Shown here: piece after piece, positions 21,925-34,342 of the stretch | Numbering within the stretch: the stretch's first letter is position 1 | How the letters are laid out: each line of letters begins with the position of its first letter | Source of the DNA: Plasmodiophora brassicae | Lineage: Eukaryota; Endomyxa; Phytomyxea; Plasmodiophorida; Plasmodiophoridae | NCBI GenBank assembly: GCA_039704465.1 | Contig: JASFAU010000007.1 | Span: 124,001 to 188,000, forward strand | DNA: 64,000 nt | Direction of reading: 5' to 3' | Notes under the pieces: generated by a model | What the model saw: the letters and a program-made list of their open reading frames with translations, nothing else | Databases searched by the model: none | What the model was told of the DNA's origin: nothing | Program-made: the position numbers and the translations under genes

Positions 21925-23579
21925 ATGACGAGCGCCGGGCGACGTCATCTGGATCGCGGCCTGGACCTGCTCCAGCAGCGTCGATGGCGGCAGGCGGTCG
22001 TCGAGTTGGAGAAGGCGGCGGCGGTGGAGACGGCGGACGTGGCGATGGAGGCGCACGTGTACGCCGGGTGGGCGTACTGGCAGCGCGGGCAGGTCGAGCG
22101 CGCCGCCGGCGCCCTGCGTCGCGCGACCGCCCTGGGCCCGTGCTCCAGCGCGGGCCTGCTGCGCGCGCGCGCCGACCTGGCGCGTCACCTGCACCGGCCG
22201 GCGGCGGCGCTGTTCGACTACGGCGCGCTGATCGCCCTGGCCGGCCCGTCCGCCGTCGTCCTGCGCTGCCGGGCACTCTGCTGGGCCGATCGGGGCGAGC
22301 ACGGCCGCAGCGCGCGCGAGCTGGACCGCGCCCTGGCCGCCGCGTCCGACCGCGATCGCGTCCCCGCCCTGGTGCAACGCGGCCGCCTGTTCCTGCGCCT
22401 CGGCGACCTGCACCGGGCCGTGTCGGATGCGTCGGACGCGTTGCGCGCAGGTCGCTCGCCGCCGCCCTGAGCGACGACGATCGACTGACGCGCGTGTGTC
22501 ACCCGGCAGACGACGGCCAGGTCGGCGCGAAGACGTTGCTGGCGACGGCGCTGCTTCGCGGCGGCGACCTGCGTTCGGCCCGGCGCCTGGCGGCGAGCCT
22601 CGTCGCGAACGGGTCGCCGCCCGCCGAGGTCGACCTGCTGGTCGGCGAGATGCGCGAGCTGTGCGGCGACCACGCCGAGGCGCTGGCCAGGTACACGCGC
22701 GCTCTGGACCGCGACCCACCCGCCATCGACGACCCGCCGGCCGCGTTCGACGTCGGCGCCGAGGCCCGGCGACGACGCGGGTCGCTGTACTGGGCCCAGC
22801 AGCACCTGCAGCTGGCCCTGCTCGACTACGACGACCTGATCGCGCACGCAACGCCAGGTGCGTCGTCGCCTGGTCGTCGAGCGGCGCGCTGCTGATGACC
22901 GGGACGGGCAGAATGCGACGGCCCCGCCCTGGCCGGGCTCCTGTGCGAGCGCGCCACGATCCAGATGCAATTGCGGGGGCCGGGCGCCGAGTCGCGCGCC
23001 CTGCTGGACCTGTCGCGGGCGGTGCGGTTCGGGCCCGGGTTCGCGGCCGCCTACGCGCTTCGTGGGCGCATCTATGCCGACCGGGCGGCGCTGCCCAGCC
23101 TGGCCATGAACGACCTGGACCGCGCCCTGCGCCTCGGCCTCGCCGACCCTGACGTGTACGCTGCCAGGGCCAGGGCCTTCATCGCACGCGGCGACGTCGA
23201 CGCGGCCCTGGACGACCTGGACGCAGCCATCGCGGTACGCGATCTATCGCGCGCGACGACGCGTCGCTGACCGGCCGCCGCACAGCTGGACGCGGCTCGC
23301 CACGACCTGCTCGCCATGCGAGGCGGGTTACGCGCCGAGCGGCGCGAGACGGAACGCGCGCTGGCCGACTTCCAGATGGCGCATCAGCTCAGCCCGGAGA
23401 CGGCGTCGTACGCGGCGAGGATCACCGAGATGCAGAGGGAGCTGCGGCGGCCGCCGTCCGTCACAGCGACGATGGTTCGCGGCGATGACAGCTCGCGATC
23501 GTCGGTGAGTGAACAGGCGCAGCACGACGAGGGTGGGACCCGCCGCCGGACGACGGCCACCGAGCGTATCGCTGAGTAA
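21925..23579 (+). CDS. Tetratricopeptide-repeat protein
   Basis: A four-exon gene of very high GC. Exon 1 starts MTSAGRRHLDRGLDLLQQRR. Introns near 22453-22509 (GTCGCT donor, CCGGCAG), 22857-22910 (GTGCGT donor, GGGCAG) and about 23235-23292 (GTACGC donor, CGCACAG) keep the frame, giving joins such as ATPE-CDGPALAGLLCERA and AAIA-LDAARHDLLAMRGG. About eight to ten TPR-like helix pairs are visible, with the usual W/L-G/Y-A/P spacing (AHVYAGWAYWQRGQVERAA, AYALRGRIYADRAALP, VYAARARAFIARGDVDAALD). The C-terminus is polar and disordered. TPRs are scaffold modules; nothing here says which complex. Confidence 0.75.
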
Positions 23580-23644
23580 ATGGGGTGGCGGCGGCACCGC
23601 GCGTCTAGAACGCGTGCTTGTTCTCGAACGTTCGTTCGCCGTGC

Positions 23645-24013
23645 ATGCCGACCCTGCGTGACACGGCAGAGGCGGTCGTGCAAGGGCGCACAGTGATGAG
23701 CGGACAGCACGACGACGATGGGCACGCAGCGAACGAGATGGGCGGGCACTCGCCGCTGTCGCCAGCTCGGTACAGTACGAAGCGGGCCTGCGAACGGTGC
23801 GCAAGGGCGAAGCTGCGGTGCTCGAATCAACGGCCGTGCCCGCGATGCCATCGATCCGGATGGGCATGTGCCGATCGGGTTCCCCTGCGGGTGGACTCGG
23901 TCGTGAACCGCGCCGCCGGCATCCTGATCGACATACGCCACGACGTTGAGCGCAGGGCGCCGACGAACCCGAACATGGACAGCCAGGCCGTCTGCAGTGC
24001 CAGCAGTCAATAG
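23645..24013 (+). CDS. Small Zn2Cys6 (fungal-type) binuclear cluster protein
   Basis: A 122-residue intronless protein from the first in-frame ATG; a second ATG at 23696 gives 105 residues. The centre has C-x2-C-x6-C-x5-C-x2-C-x6-C, reading CERCARAKLRC followed by PCPRCHRSGWAC, with the Lys and Arg between cysteines 2 and 3 that contact DNA in Gal4-type proteins. This is a Zn2Cys6 cluster. Fungal members usually carry a long middle-homology domain or a dimerisation coil after it. Here only about 60 residues follow, so it is either a minimal DNA-binding protein or a truncated one. It lies between the TPR gene and the 3' end of SZT2. Confidence 0.7.
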   Translation: MPTLRDTAEAVVQGRTVMSGQHDDDGHAANEMGGHSPLSPARYSTKRACERCARAKLRCSNQRPCPRCHRSGWACADRVPLRVDSVVNRAAGILIDIRHDVERRAPTNPNMDSQAVCSASSQ

Positions 24014-24099
24014 CGTGCACGGTTCAGCTCGCCGACTCGAACTAAACGGCAAGGCGATGACGTACGAACGGATACAACAATAAATATAGTCGGGGTTCG

Positions 24100-27000
24100 T
24101 TATTCAGGGATGCACATCTTCCAAAGCAGATAGCACGCTGCGTTGACATAGTCGATGACGAGAGAGCGCATTTGATCGTGATGCTCGTTTGACCGGTCCC
24201 GGGCGCAGACCTCCAAGCGATACGGGTCGGCCACGTGGACGAACAGGGCGGCGTCCGATGGCTTTGGCAAACAGAGGACGAGGTACGCCGGCTGACCACT
24301 GACGGTCAAGTCGCAACAGCGCCCGCGAAACGAACTCCGGATCTCTGATATGAATAACTCGCTGTCGACCATGCGAACGCGTTGCAATAGGCGTCCCAGA
24401 GACGGATCAAAGTCGACGAGGTCTTTCCGGTCGAAAACCTGCAGGAATGCCTCTGCCTCGGACGGCGTCAAGCTGATAGACGTTTCCATATTGGACGACA
24501 GTCGGTTCCAGAGCAGGGAGGCACTCTGGCGCACCAGACAGGTGTGCAGCAAGTCGTTCAGGAACTGGGCGGCCAACTTGGACAAATCGTCGCAAACTGC
24601 CCGACGGAAGCAGAATGTCGCGACCTCGTTAGGGTCCGTTCGAAAGATCTAAAAGGGGCGACTTAGCAGCCGAGCCACACATGAAGAGAACCAACCCTCG
24701 TGTCCTGACCAGCATACAGATCCCATCGGAGCGCGTCATGAAACCATCCGGTTTAGGTGAAGGAATTGGAACCAAGTCGCCGCTCGAAAAGAGAAGATCC
24801 AGAAGCTCACAGGTTCCTTTCGCTGATGCTACCTGGACGTTTCGGTACGGTGAAGACGGCGACGACAGCGCCATCAGTGTGCGGAAGAAGCTGAAATCAG
24901 GATCTGGGACAACGTGAATGACCACAACAGCAGCGTGGGTGATCGTAAATACGCGTAATAGTTTGAGCCTTGTCGATGATGAAGCGTTCGTGGAACATCT
25001 CCATGAATGGCTCGAAAGCGATGTCCCGGGTCAGTTCGGATATCGTAGAGAAGGCGGCCTCAGATGACGTCTCAGTCACCGAATCAAATATATGGGTAGC
25101 ACACGTTGCGGCATCGGGATTGACCAAAACCTGGCTAGCATGTAAACGCAAACGCAAGCGAATAAGCAAACGGTTGCACCTGACCTCGATAAGCAAGATC
25201 TTTCCGGGTTCCAGACAGCGTCGAAGGAGGTGCCGGTGATGGCCTGCCCAAATAGTTGAGTAACACGCTGCTCTATAGTACGTCAACAATGGCACCTGGT
25301 GATTGGATAGCTCCCAGCAGAGAAGAAACGCCCGATGTCGACTGCAAATGGCTAAGAAATTGCCCAATGAAAGTCTCACTCCACGATGCCGGGCTTTTCG
25401 CGTCCCCAGACTCAGAAAGGAACATGAAGGGCAGAGTGCAAGACTTCAAATCGACCGTTACTACGCGAATACTAACCCGAGAGCAAAGGCCTGACCTGGA
25501 GGAACGTCGCATTGGAAACCGTAAAATCAATCCAGACTAGCTGCATTGCGCTGGAGGCAGAGGACGGCCCAGAACTAGTTTCGCAAAGTATCGTGCAGAA
25601 CTTGAAGGCAAGCTGATTAGGTCGAGCCAGTGAACGAAGGTACAAATTACCTCGCGTCGAGCTTCGCTATCGCCAACTTCCTTTAGACGTTTTGCAACAG
25701 CCAGAAATGCCTGACCATGCTGGTAAACTGGATCGGCATGGAGTTTTACACTAAAAACGCATTAGACACAGGCGATCACGTACAACGATGTCCAACCTCG
25801 TGTCAGGAAGAGCGCCGCGAAGAACGGAACTAAAAGGCACTGAGCTACCCATTGGGCTGCCAACTATGGATCCACTAGCATGATGCATTCGCATTCCGGG
25901 ACGGGTTCCTGGACCCTTCTGCGATCGTCTTCGAACCTCAAACCGGTTTGGGATTCGTCCGCGCCCCCCTCGATGATGAGATACACTGGCAGAAATAGTA
26001 TTAGCAGCTACTAACGAGCATGGACATTCGACAAACTGGTACGGACGTCGGCAAGTCGGTAGGTGATGTTAGGTGTTGCGACGTTTCATGGATTTGATGG
26101 CGTGGTGGTACCTGTATCACATTACCGTTTCCATAGCATTGACATTGTCGCGCAAGTTGCGAACCTCGTGCTCAACCAACGTCGCGATGTTGTCAACAGT
26201 GAACCGGGCATGGACAGTTGAAGGAGGGTCCTTTGACGACACCGGTTCCTTCGATACTGCCGGCGGATGACACGGTACATGGCTGAACAAACCAAGCTTT
26301 TGATGGAGAACGGCCTCCAGAAGATGTAGTCGGAATTGGGTCCATGACGCTAAGCGTGCTGTCTGCTTAGCTGTAAGCAGGAACGTTCAATCTTCACCCC
26401 GAACATGTCATTTAAAATACGACTCCACTCACTCAGCTGGGCTGTGTAGTTGGGGCGCCAGTTGTACGTAACAATCCGAATAGACCGTCGTTGGATTGTA
26501 ACGATCACGAAGGAGCAACGTTTGTGAGTTACCGCCTCCTTAGCAACGGAGCCAGAATACGCACACTCCAGCCCGATAATATTATCCCGCAGGACATGCT
26601 CATTCGAACCAGTACCTCGGCCGACGATTCGGACCACCTGAGGATGCCTAGAGATAAACACTTGATAATGAGACCTCACAGAAAACTCAACGTCGTCGTT
26701 ATTACCTCATTGTCATCGTAGAAACGTCCGGGACGAAAACCCAGCTGTTCTCTTGCGACGACATTGCTACTTGGCACTCGCAAACAGGAGTGATCATTGA
26801 AACCATTTCTTTGACGACGCTTGCTAGACAGTAACTCGGCCTTGTGGCAATAAGTGAGGGCGTAAGGATAAATACTTTGCAGCCGATATGCTTACAGCTG
26901 AAATCCAAACGAGGTCACGCTGACGGTCGGGTTCTCTATAGTTTGTCCGTGAACCAGCAGCATATCCAAACTGCCAGTAGGCGTTCGGTCGAAGCGATTC

Positions 27001-30000
27001 CAGGCCCACTCAATACGAAAGTCTGACAAAGCCTGTCCCACAATATTAATGAATACAGAAACGTACGTGTGCGACTTATACCTGTTTAAACGATTGGCTG
27101 AACAGGTCGACGAGCATTTCAATGTTGACGGCTCCAAGCATCCAGATTTCCATAGATATCGCGATCCGCTTCGAAGTATAATCCCATATTCCAGTGACGA
27201 CGGTGCTGTCCATAACCGAGATCCCACCTGTGAGCAATGAACGTTCATAAAACAATGATGGATCCATTAGCGGCCGCAAACCTTCGCGGCAAGCTATATC
27301 CTCGATGGTAACCGGGTTGTTGAGTGTTTCCTAGGAATGACATTTGAACTTCCACAAAACTGTATGTGCTAGGTAAGTTGCTACCTGCACGTCTTCATCA
27401 CGAGAGTTATCGCACGGCTTCACGGCTCGCACCACGCGCCCCGACTCATCCAGAAGAGAACAGAAAATCATGGCAAGGCCATTGCCGAGCTGTTTCGATA
27501 CATCAAATCTTTCATCTAAACGTAGATGTCACCGAATCCGAAGCGTTATGCCTGCCGTATGTTGACGTACCAAAGTTGTACACGAAGGCAAAGTCACTCC
27601 AGATCCAGGAGACAATATTACCATCATGTGGTGTGCTCAAGGGTAGCGTCAGCGGTGGAGGTGTTGACAAAAGAAGTGGGGAGAGACAAGGAGAATGACG
27701 CAGAGTTTGCGACAGAATAAGCATGAATGAAAGTGGGTTCGCATTCTTCCCATCAAAACTATAGCAGACCGCACGAGACGGAGCCGACTGCCCTGGACGC
27801 ACCAAACTGAGATCGTCTGGGAGCATGCGGAACTGGGCGTTCCTTGACAGCAAGGAAGACAAGATGTTGATTGTCGCGGATGCAACCTTTGTTCTCACCA
27901 GCCTTGGAAGCTCCTCACGAATCTCATCGTCGGGAGGATCAACACCAAAAACTTCGAGGCGAAGCATATCATCCCGAGCAGCACAAATTCTCAAATAGAA
28001 CACACTTCCAGACTGTTGCTGGATAACGAAAACGTATCGACGGTTGGTAATCGTAAACGGATGAAGCGCAGTGTCCGAAAGCGTTTCAAGAGCAGCAGCG
28101 GAGCCCAGCCGAACATGCAAAGGGATGTCGTGCGTTAGAACGCACGGACATGAGAGACTTCCAGCTGGAAATTTGCCAGCAGATGATGCAGATCGATGCA
28201 CATTATCAGTTTCACACGGCGGGATCAAAGCGGGGGAGGCGACTCTAGACACGTGCAGAGAGTTCAGCAAGGTAATCTGGTTAACTCGACAAACAGTTGC
28301 ATATAGCGCGTCCTGCACAAGCGCAATAGTGGCAAGCGCAGCTTGATCGTCGGTTAACGAGTTGTGCAAGACGATATGCGCGATTTCCAGTGACTCACTG
28401 AATATTACCAGAAGCCACGGAGGTGGTCGAAGTGCAAATACAAGGCTACCAACCTTGTGAACACTGATTATATGATTGGCTCCAAACTCCCTCAGAAACA
28501 TGGATGCCGTGGCCTAAGACATCGATGAATATGGCAAGAAACTGCCTGACATGGATGCCGACTGACCAAACCAGGAGAAACAAAATCGATGGGGATGCGT
28601 TTCTGTAGCTTGTGTGTGTCTTTAAGCCGACCCATATGTAGCTGGATATCCGTGAGCAGCTCTTCAGTTACATTGTCGGGTGACCAATTCGTGCCAAGCT
28701 GAAAACAGCTCGTTTTCAGTTGGGACAATTTACACATCTACATCGTAGACACGAACCTGTTTCTGTAGGTTTCGAAGAACTTGGTCTGCAAACATGCTCC
28801 GGATTTGCTTGGATATCTAAAACATGATAGCTGTTGACATCCGGGGAAGTTTGCGAATTACCCTGTTCTGACATACTCTAGCCATCTGCTTGGACAAAGG
28901 TTCTGGAAGCACAGAGAACCCGCCAAGTTTCAGGCGTCTCATAGATATCGGAGAAGTCGACGCAGACGATAACGCCGACATCGAAGTGCTCTTCCGAAGA
29001 CCAGTGGACACATCTGGATCCACACCGAAACGATAGCTTTCCCTGTTAGACAGCACGGCAGTAAGCGTCAAGAGCATACAACGCACAGACAGCCAAGACA
29101 CCATTCGCGGAACCGAAAAGTGCAACATGTTATTCGCATGAAGACCACCGGAGCCGTTCCGTCTTGGGCAGCATCCCTGGCAGATTGGCGCGCCTGGTCG
29201 AATGCAGCACTCGAACTTGACCCAGACGAAATCGGAATTGTGGCAAGGACGCGGTCGTCACTGCGGACCACAACTTCGAACCGCATGCAGAACGGTACTG
29301 CATCCGGAATTGAGGGCTGTGTCGAACGTCAAGCCCAGTTCCATTACAGCAATACACTCAGCCTACGTCTAGCAAGTGCTCTGCCCGACTTCCAGCTCTC
29401 GAAACGTTTGGAGCAAGGTCGTCCGAATCATCATCAGTATCCGCAGCGTCATCGTTATGAAACTCTGTCACACGCACGGAATCAGAATCATCGTTACTTA
29501 ATGACGCGCAGATTCTTGCAAACCATTCCCACCAACGAAGATGAAGTATGTCGGCGTCGCCCAATCATCTGAGCTGCTAGTTACTGCGCGAAGGCATTCC
29601 CTGATGATTTTGTCGAGCGACGCCGACATAGCTTGGTAATCAGCGCCATTGCAAATAACGCTTGTAATATTGATGTGATTAGAATAATCGACAAGCGAAG
29701 AGACGACCTGGAGACAGTATCATTGCGAGGTCGGGTGAATGGAAAGGTATAAAGCTACCGCGTTGACATCATCGTCTGATACGTTCGACCCATGTGAGAG
29801 ATTCGAGAACACCTCCTGGGCGAAATAAATTGAATGGAGGTGCTCGATTAGGTCACGAAGCATGTTCTACCAGCCATGTTTAAAAGAACATCAGCACATG
29901 GACATACACAGCACTGACCAGAGCTGACGAATGATGGCATTCATGCTGATAAACAGCATTTGACTCTATAGCAGATGCGCCTGATTTTATCACGCTTGCG

Positions 30001-33000
30001 ACGACGTTTCTGAGTTCAGATTTGGAGTTCAAGATGTCTTCCAGAGTAACCTCAAAGATAAGGACAATGTTTTCGCTCTCACGACGATCAGCGTCTCCAC
30101 ATAAACGGTCTAGTATTTCCTTGGCATACGCCATCAAGGATTTGACGTCGGATGCCAGCGACGCCACTAAAGACCTTACTCAGTTAGAATCATGCCGAGC
30201 AACCAGACTGCCCGTAAATTACCAGATGTATCGACGTCGGCAGTCAGCAAGGCAAGAGTTACAGTCTTCCTGTCGACGACCTGAGCGAAACATGTGCCAG
30301 GCACTACTTCGACGATGGACGGGATTCGGCATAAAGACTCCAACACGCACGTCTGTGACACAGCAACGCCTAGATTCAACGAGCATGAGCAAACAATACA
30401 ATCATGTGGGCGGTAGGTTACGACCATGTGGAAAGCGAAGGGGAACGAAACAAGGTCTTGCGTTTCGCATTAACGGAAGTATATCGAAGGGAAATTCCTG
30501 AACACGAAAGTCTTCGACTGCGCATCGCGAGTGACGCGATCGACTACTGTATCTGAAGACAGCATTCACGTGACTTTGCTCAACCCGACAAGAACCCCGC
30601 AACGACAGCACGTTGTTGCGATGAGCGTCTTGAATACTGTGAAAGACTTGGAGGGACTGCAGTGTCAGTTTGTCGGATTTGTCAAAGTAGTCCATGATTG
30701 TTTGGAATAAGGACCGACAAGATACTTCTGCAGTATCGAGAGGATCCAGCCACACTTCCACCAAGACCTGTTGCGTTCCATTTAGACATTGCCATCAACA
30801 TGTCTTCAAAATGACCGACATCAACTGAAGAAACCAAGCAGACCGCGTACTGGAGGTTCGCTGAGACACCCGTCGGTAGGGATATTTCAAAACAATACGT
30901 GAATGACAACTCATCGGCAAACAGCAGGTCGAAGCCATCACGATGTCGCGCGTCATTGATGTGGGCAAAGAAACAGCGCAGCATTCTAAAGGAGTCATCA
31001 TCGACCGAGCATGTAACGTTACCAGGGACAATGCACCTACTCAGTGTTCTGCGTCCGATATGTGCGCTGTGCGCTGTACATGAACGACCGCAGGACGGAC
31101 TTAGGAAGACTGGACTCGACAGATTCACGGCTCGGGTCATTATGTTGCGGCGATGGAGGTTTCGTAGTAGAAGAAGAGCCCGCAGCTGACACAGGGGACA
31201 CCTCTCTCGACATGCCCAACGAAGCAAGATTAGGATTGCTTCTGGACCGCGCTAGCAGCGCGGTATTTAGAGAAACTGAAGAAGGTAGCTCGACGAAGGC
31301 GTTGCCGTTCAGTGGGGCTGACTCAAGCGGGAACTTTACACGCTTTACGTCCTGAGGAAGGAAGTCAACGAAACATCTTATTCGGTATGACGATTACGTG
31401 GACATTTCTGAAAACGGCGTCCGACGGATCCAACTTGAGCAGGACAGGACTCAGTGGCGTAGATGGAAAGACAATCCAAGGTTCAGATTCGGAACCAGAT
31501 CCGCTTGGCCGGCAGTTTGCTATAAGCGTCTTGAAACAATTCTGTCAGAACAGAACGTAGACAATCCATGTCCCATGAACCTTGATGTGGGCAATCTCCA
31601 CGTCCGCCTGTGCACCTCCAACTGTAAAAACCCCTACGTATAATGACGCGAGAATGCTGCTGTGCCAGAATATGCGAGCCAGACAGATCGGCAATGGCTT
31701 TGATGCACCGGCACTCCATAAGTGGATGTCCAGCCTAGTGTCAGGTCAGTGGCTCTCCAAATGCGGGGATCTAGCGACGCTCACTCGTTCTGAGGAGCCA
31801 GCGATTCTCTAGCTGCAAGGAGCTTTACGTAAAGGTTCCCATGGACAGAGGAGCTCCACGTCGTTAGAGCAGCATGTATGATGTCCTTATTGCTATCAAA
31901 ATCAGTGCAGCTAGATCGATGCTTCTTCTAGTCAGTTGAGTCAGGACGAATGACATTGGAAGAAGCGCAACTTGGCAAAGACCTTATCGCGGCAACGAGA
32001 CGTGCAGAAAAAGTCTAGGCGCGTGACAGAAAACCAGCGCTTCCAAGATGTAGGCGGCATTGCGATTATCTTTAAAAGAGCTGGAGACTCCTGAACGGCA
32101 AATTTCGTCAGGGAGCATTTGTCTTGACAATCCCGATGCTAGATAGTATCCAAACCTGAGGAGGTTGCGACGCCGAGAAAGACCTTTCGCTTGCGTTGCG
32201 CCCAGTTCCAGATAGAGACCGCACAAGGCGTAGATCGGGTTCGCCTCGCTGTCTCAGGCTGGCGCAGAGCTGGGTCAGAGAAACAACATCACGCTGCACG
32301 TCTGTCCTACGTTGAAAGTGTGGAGCCTGTGATATCATCGGGCCGTAGCGAATGGAGAAGAATCAACAGCTGGTCGGTCTTCACAAGATTCGTCAGTCGC
32401 TCGAGCAGCACCAGAGGCGGGGGTGCGGCAACGCCTGAATTGATTGTCATAACTGGCCCTCGATTCTTTTTCGACTTCTGGAGGATTTGCAAACGTCGCA
32501 GGAACTCGTCTGGCCTATCATGCGAATGAGAGTATGAAGCATTTTGAACAAAGAACAACGTACGCAATGACTTTGACAATGACGCGGGGATTCTCGTGAA
32601 GACGCTTCTCGATTACATAATCAACCGTAACGATCGGCTTCCACACAAGGGTCATGGATAGAGAAAATCCGCCGCCTTTAAGGTTGGTCGTTTGGCCACA
32701 TTTAAACCCTTCCTTGATACGACAAAGCAACAGTGACCCGATGCTGACATCCAAAAGATACTCCTTGATTTTGAGGCAGAATAAAGGGCCACCCCAGTTG
32801 GTAGGTTCGCTGCATGGCGCTCCAGATATGAACGGCAACGCCGACTTACAGAGCGCCGACTGCCGAAGTAGGAGAGGGGAGTACGACCCGCCAAACAGCG
32901 ACTCGCGTGTGCGAAGATCAAATGCGTCGAGATCAGATGCGGAAAGATGAACACCACCAGAGTACTGCGATATCATGACAAGAAAATCGGGATCTGGAAT

Positions 33001-33876
33001 AAACCCAAAGTGACCGGAGTGGCGGTGCAGCAGTACAGTATGAACAGCAATGTCTTTGGCGGCAATTGACGTGAACACATTGTCAAACGTTCCGATGTCG
33101 GGCGCAGTAAGCACCCCGTCAGTGACAAAGAACGATATCGGCGCACGGTCTCCAGGCAGGCGGTCGTGTGTCAGCAACATGGACGCAAGCATGAATGAGG
33201 CGTCATTCGACGACGGATCGGGATGCACGTGAGACAGTTCGTTCTCCAATGAAGACAGCCGTTTCTCAATGATGCGCAGTAGTTCGGGAAGATGGTCGCG
33301 GGCCAACGGCCACCCGTGAAGGATGGACCTCAGCACGTTGGAATGGTCGCATGCAATGATCGATAGGAGAATGCGGGACGAGGAAGCTGCCGACGGATCG
33401 TGCGGAATGTAATCAGCGCATGCGATTAGGATCTTGACGATCTGTGTCACACAGGCGAATGCCCTGTCTAAACTGACGGACCCGCTCCCCGCTTCCGCCA
33501 ACGCTGAAGCCATTGAAGTCGACATATCAAGGATGATGACACAGTTGTAGGATGCGGATACAAAATGCACTTGTGTCGTGGGCATGACACGCCCGTGGGC
33601 CACTGCCCGACCATCGCCGTCGCAAAGCAACGCAATGCGAAACGAATCACTGCACGTCGCTTCTGGTTCAGGATGCACCAATTTCCCCAGGATAGACAGG
33701 TGGAATTGGGCACGGCAGACGGCATCATGCGCACGGGCGCCGAACACGATCGCATGCGACACCGCCTCTTCGAACGGGGCGTCGCCCGCGTCCGCATCCG
33801 TAGGCGGCGTCGAGCTCTTCGCCAGCCGACTCGATGGCGTACGCAGACAATCCTGCGTCTCCTGGAACGACGACAT
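24100..33876 (-). CDS. SZT2: SZT2 homologue, large KICSTOR subunit
   Basis: One giant fragmented gene of roughly 20 exons explains the otherwise gene-poor 24-34 kb stretch. The N-terminal exon (33876 to about 32650) contains a VWA-like domain: MPTTQVHFVSASYNCVIILD, then SFFVTDGVLTAPDIGTF, then SGHFGFIPDPDFLVMIS. These match the order of the SZT2 N-terminus. The exon at 28501-27512 has GSVFYLRICAARDDM, RLEVFGVDPPDDEIREELPR and ILSSLLSRNAQF, a diagnostic SZT2 block. The last exon (24585-24100) has LTPSEAEAFLQVFD and ends KMCIPE. SZT2 tethers GATOR1 to lysosomes to restrain mTORC1 when amino acids are low. The gene is clearly lower in GC than its neighbours. Exon joins between 24.6 and 32.5 kb were not all worked out. 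Confidence 0.75.
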
Positions 33877-34342
33877 CGTCAGCGACGACGACGACGACGG
33901 ACTGTGCAGCTACCCTGCGCAGTCACTTCATTTGTGGCAACGGAACGGACGGGTGGTTCACCGAGTTCGCAGCCCAAGTGATACGCGCCGCATCTGGCGA
34001 ACGGCTTGGTCGAACACAGCGTTCTGCAAGTGCACACGGCGAAACGGCACCGCGTCCAAGAGTGACGCGGCTGGAGATTCTGTGGGCGAGAAGCACGGGC
34101 GACCAGTCGTTTACGTAAAGTCGCAGATCATTCGGACGGTGTTGCCTTTCAAGGAAACAACAGGTCGAGGTCATGCTCGAGTGATACTGGACGCGGGCGC
34201 CGCTGCTCTGGAAGTGGAAATAACATCCTGCAGGAAGCGATCGGCGCCGCTCAATGTGCGCCAATTCTAAATCGGGGCAATCGCACGCAGCAGCAGAACC
34301 CTGCGTGATTGAAACCCCACGAGAATCGCTGCGGTGGCCGTC
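33877..34342. promoter_or_regulatory. Divergent intergenic region between SZT2 and the VSP-like gene
   Basis: Head-to-head starts lie about 470 bases apart. Open frames exist on both strands, but I see no splice-consistent continuation or known domain. A further 5' non-coding or short coding exon of SZT2 could lie here. Confidence 0.3.
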
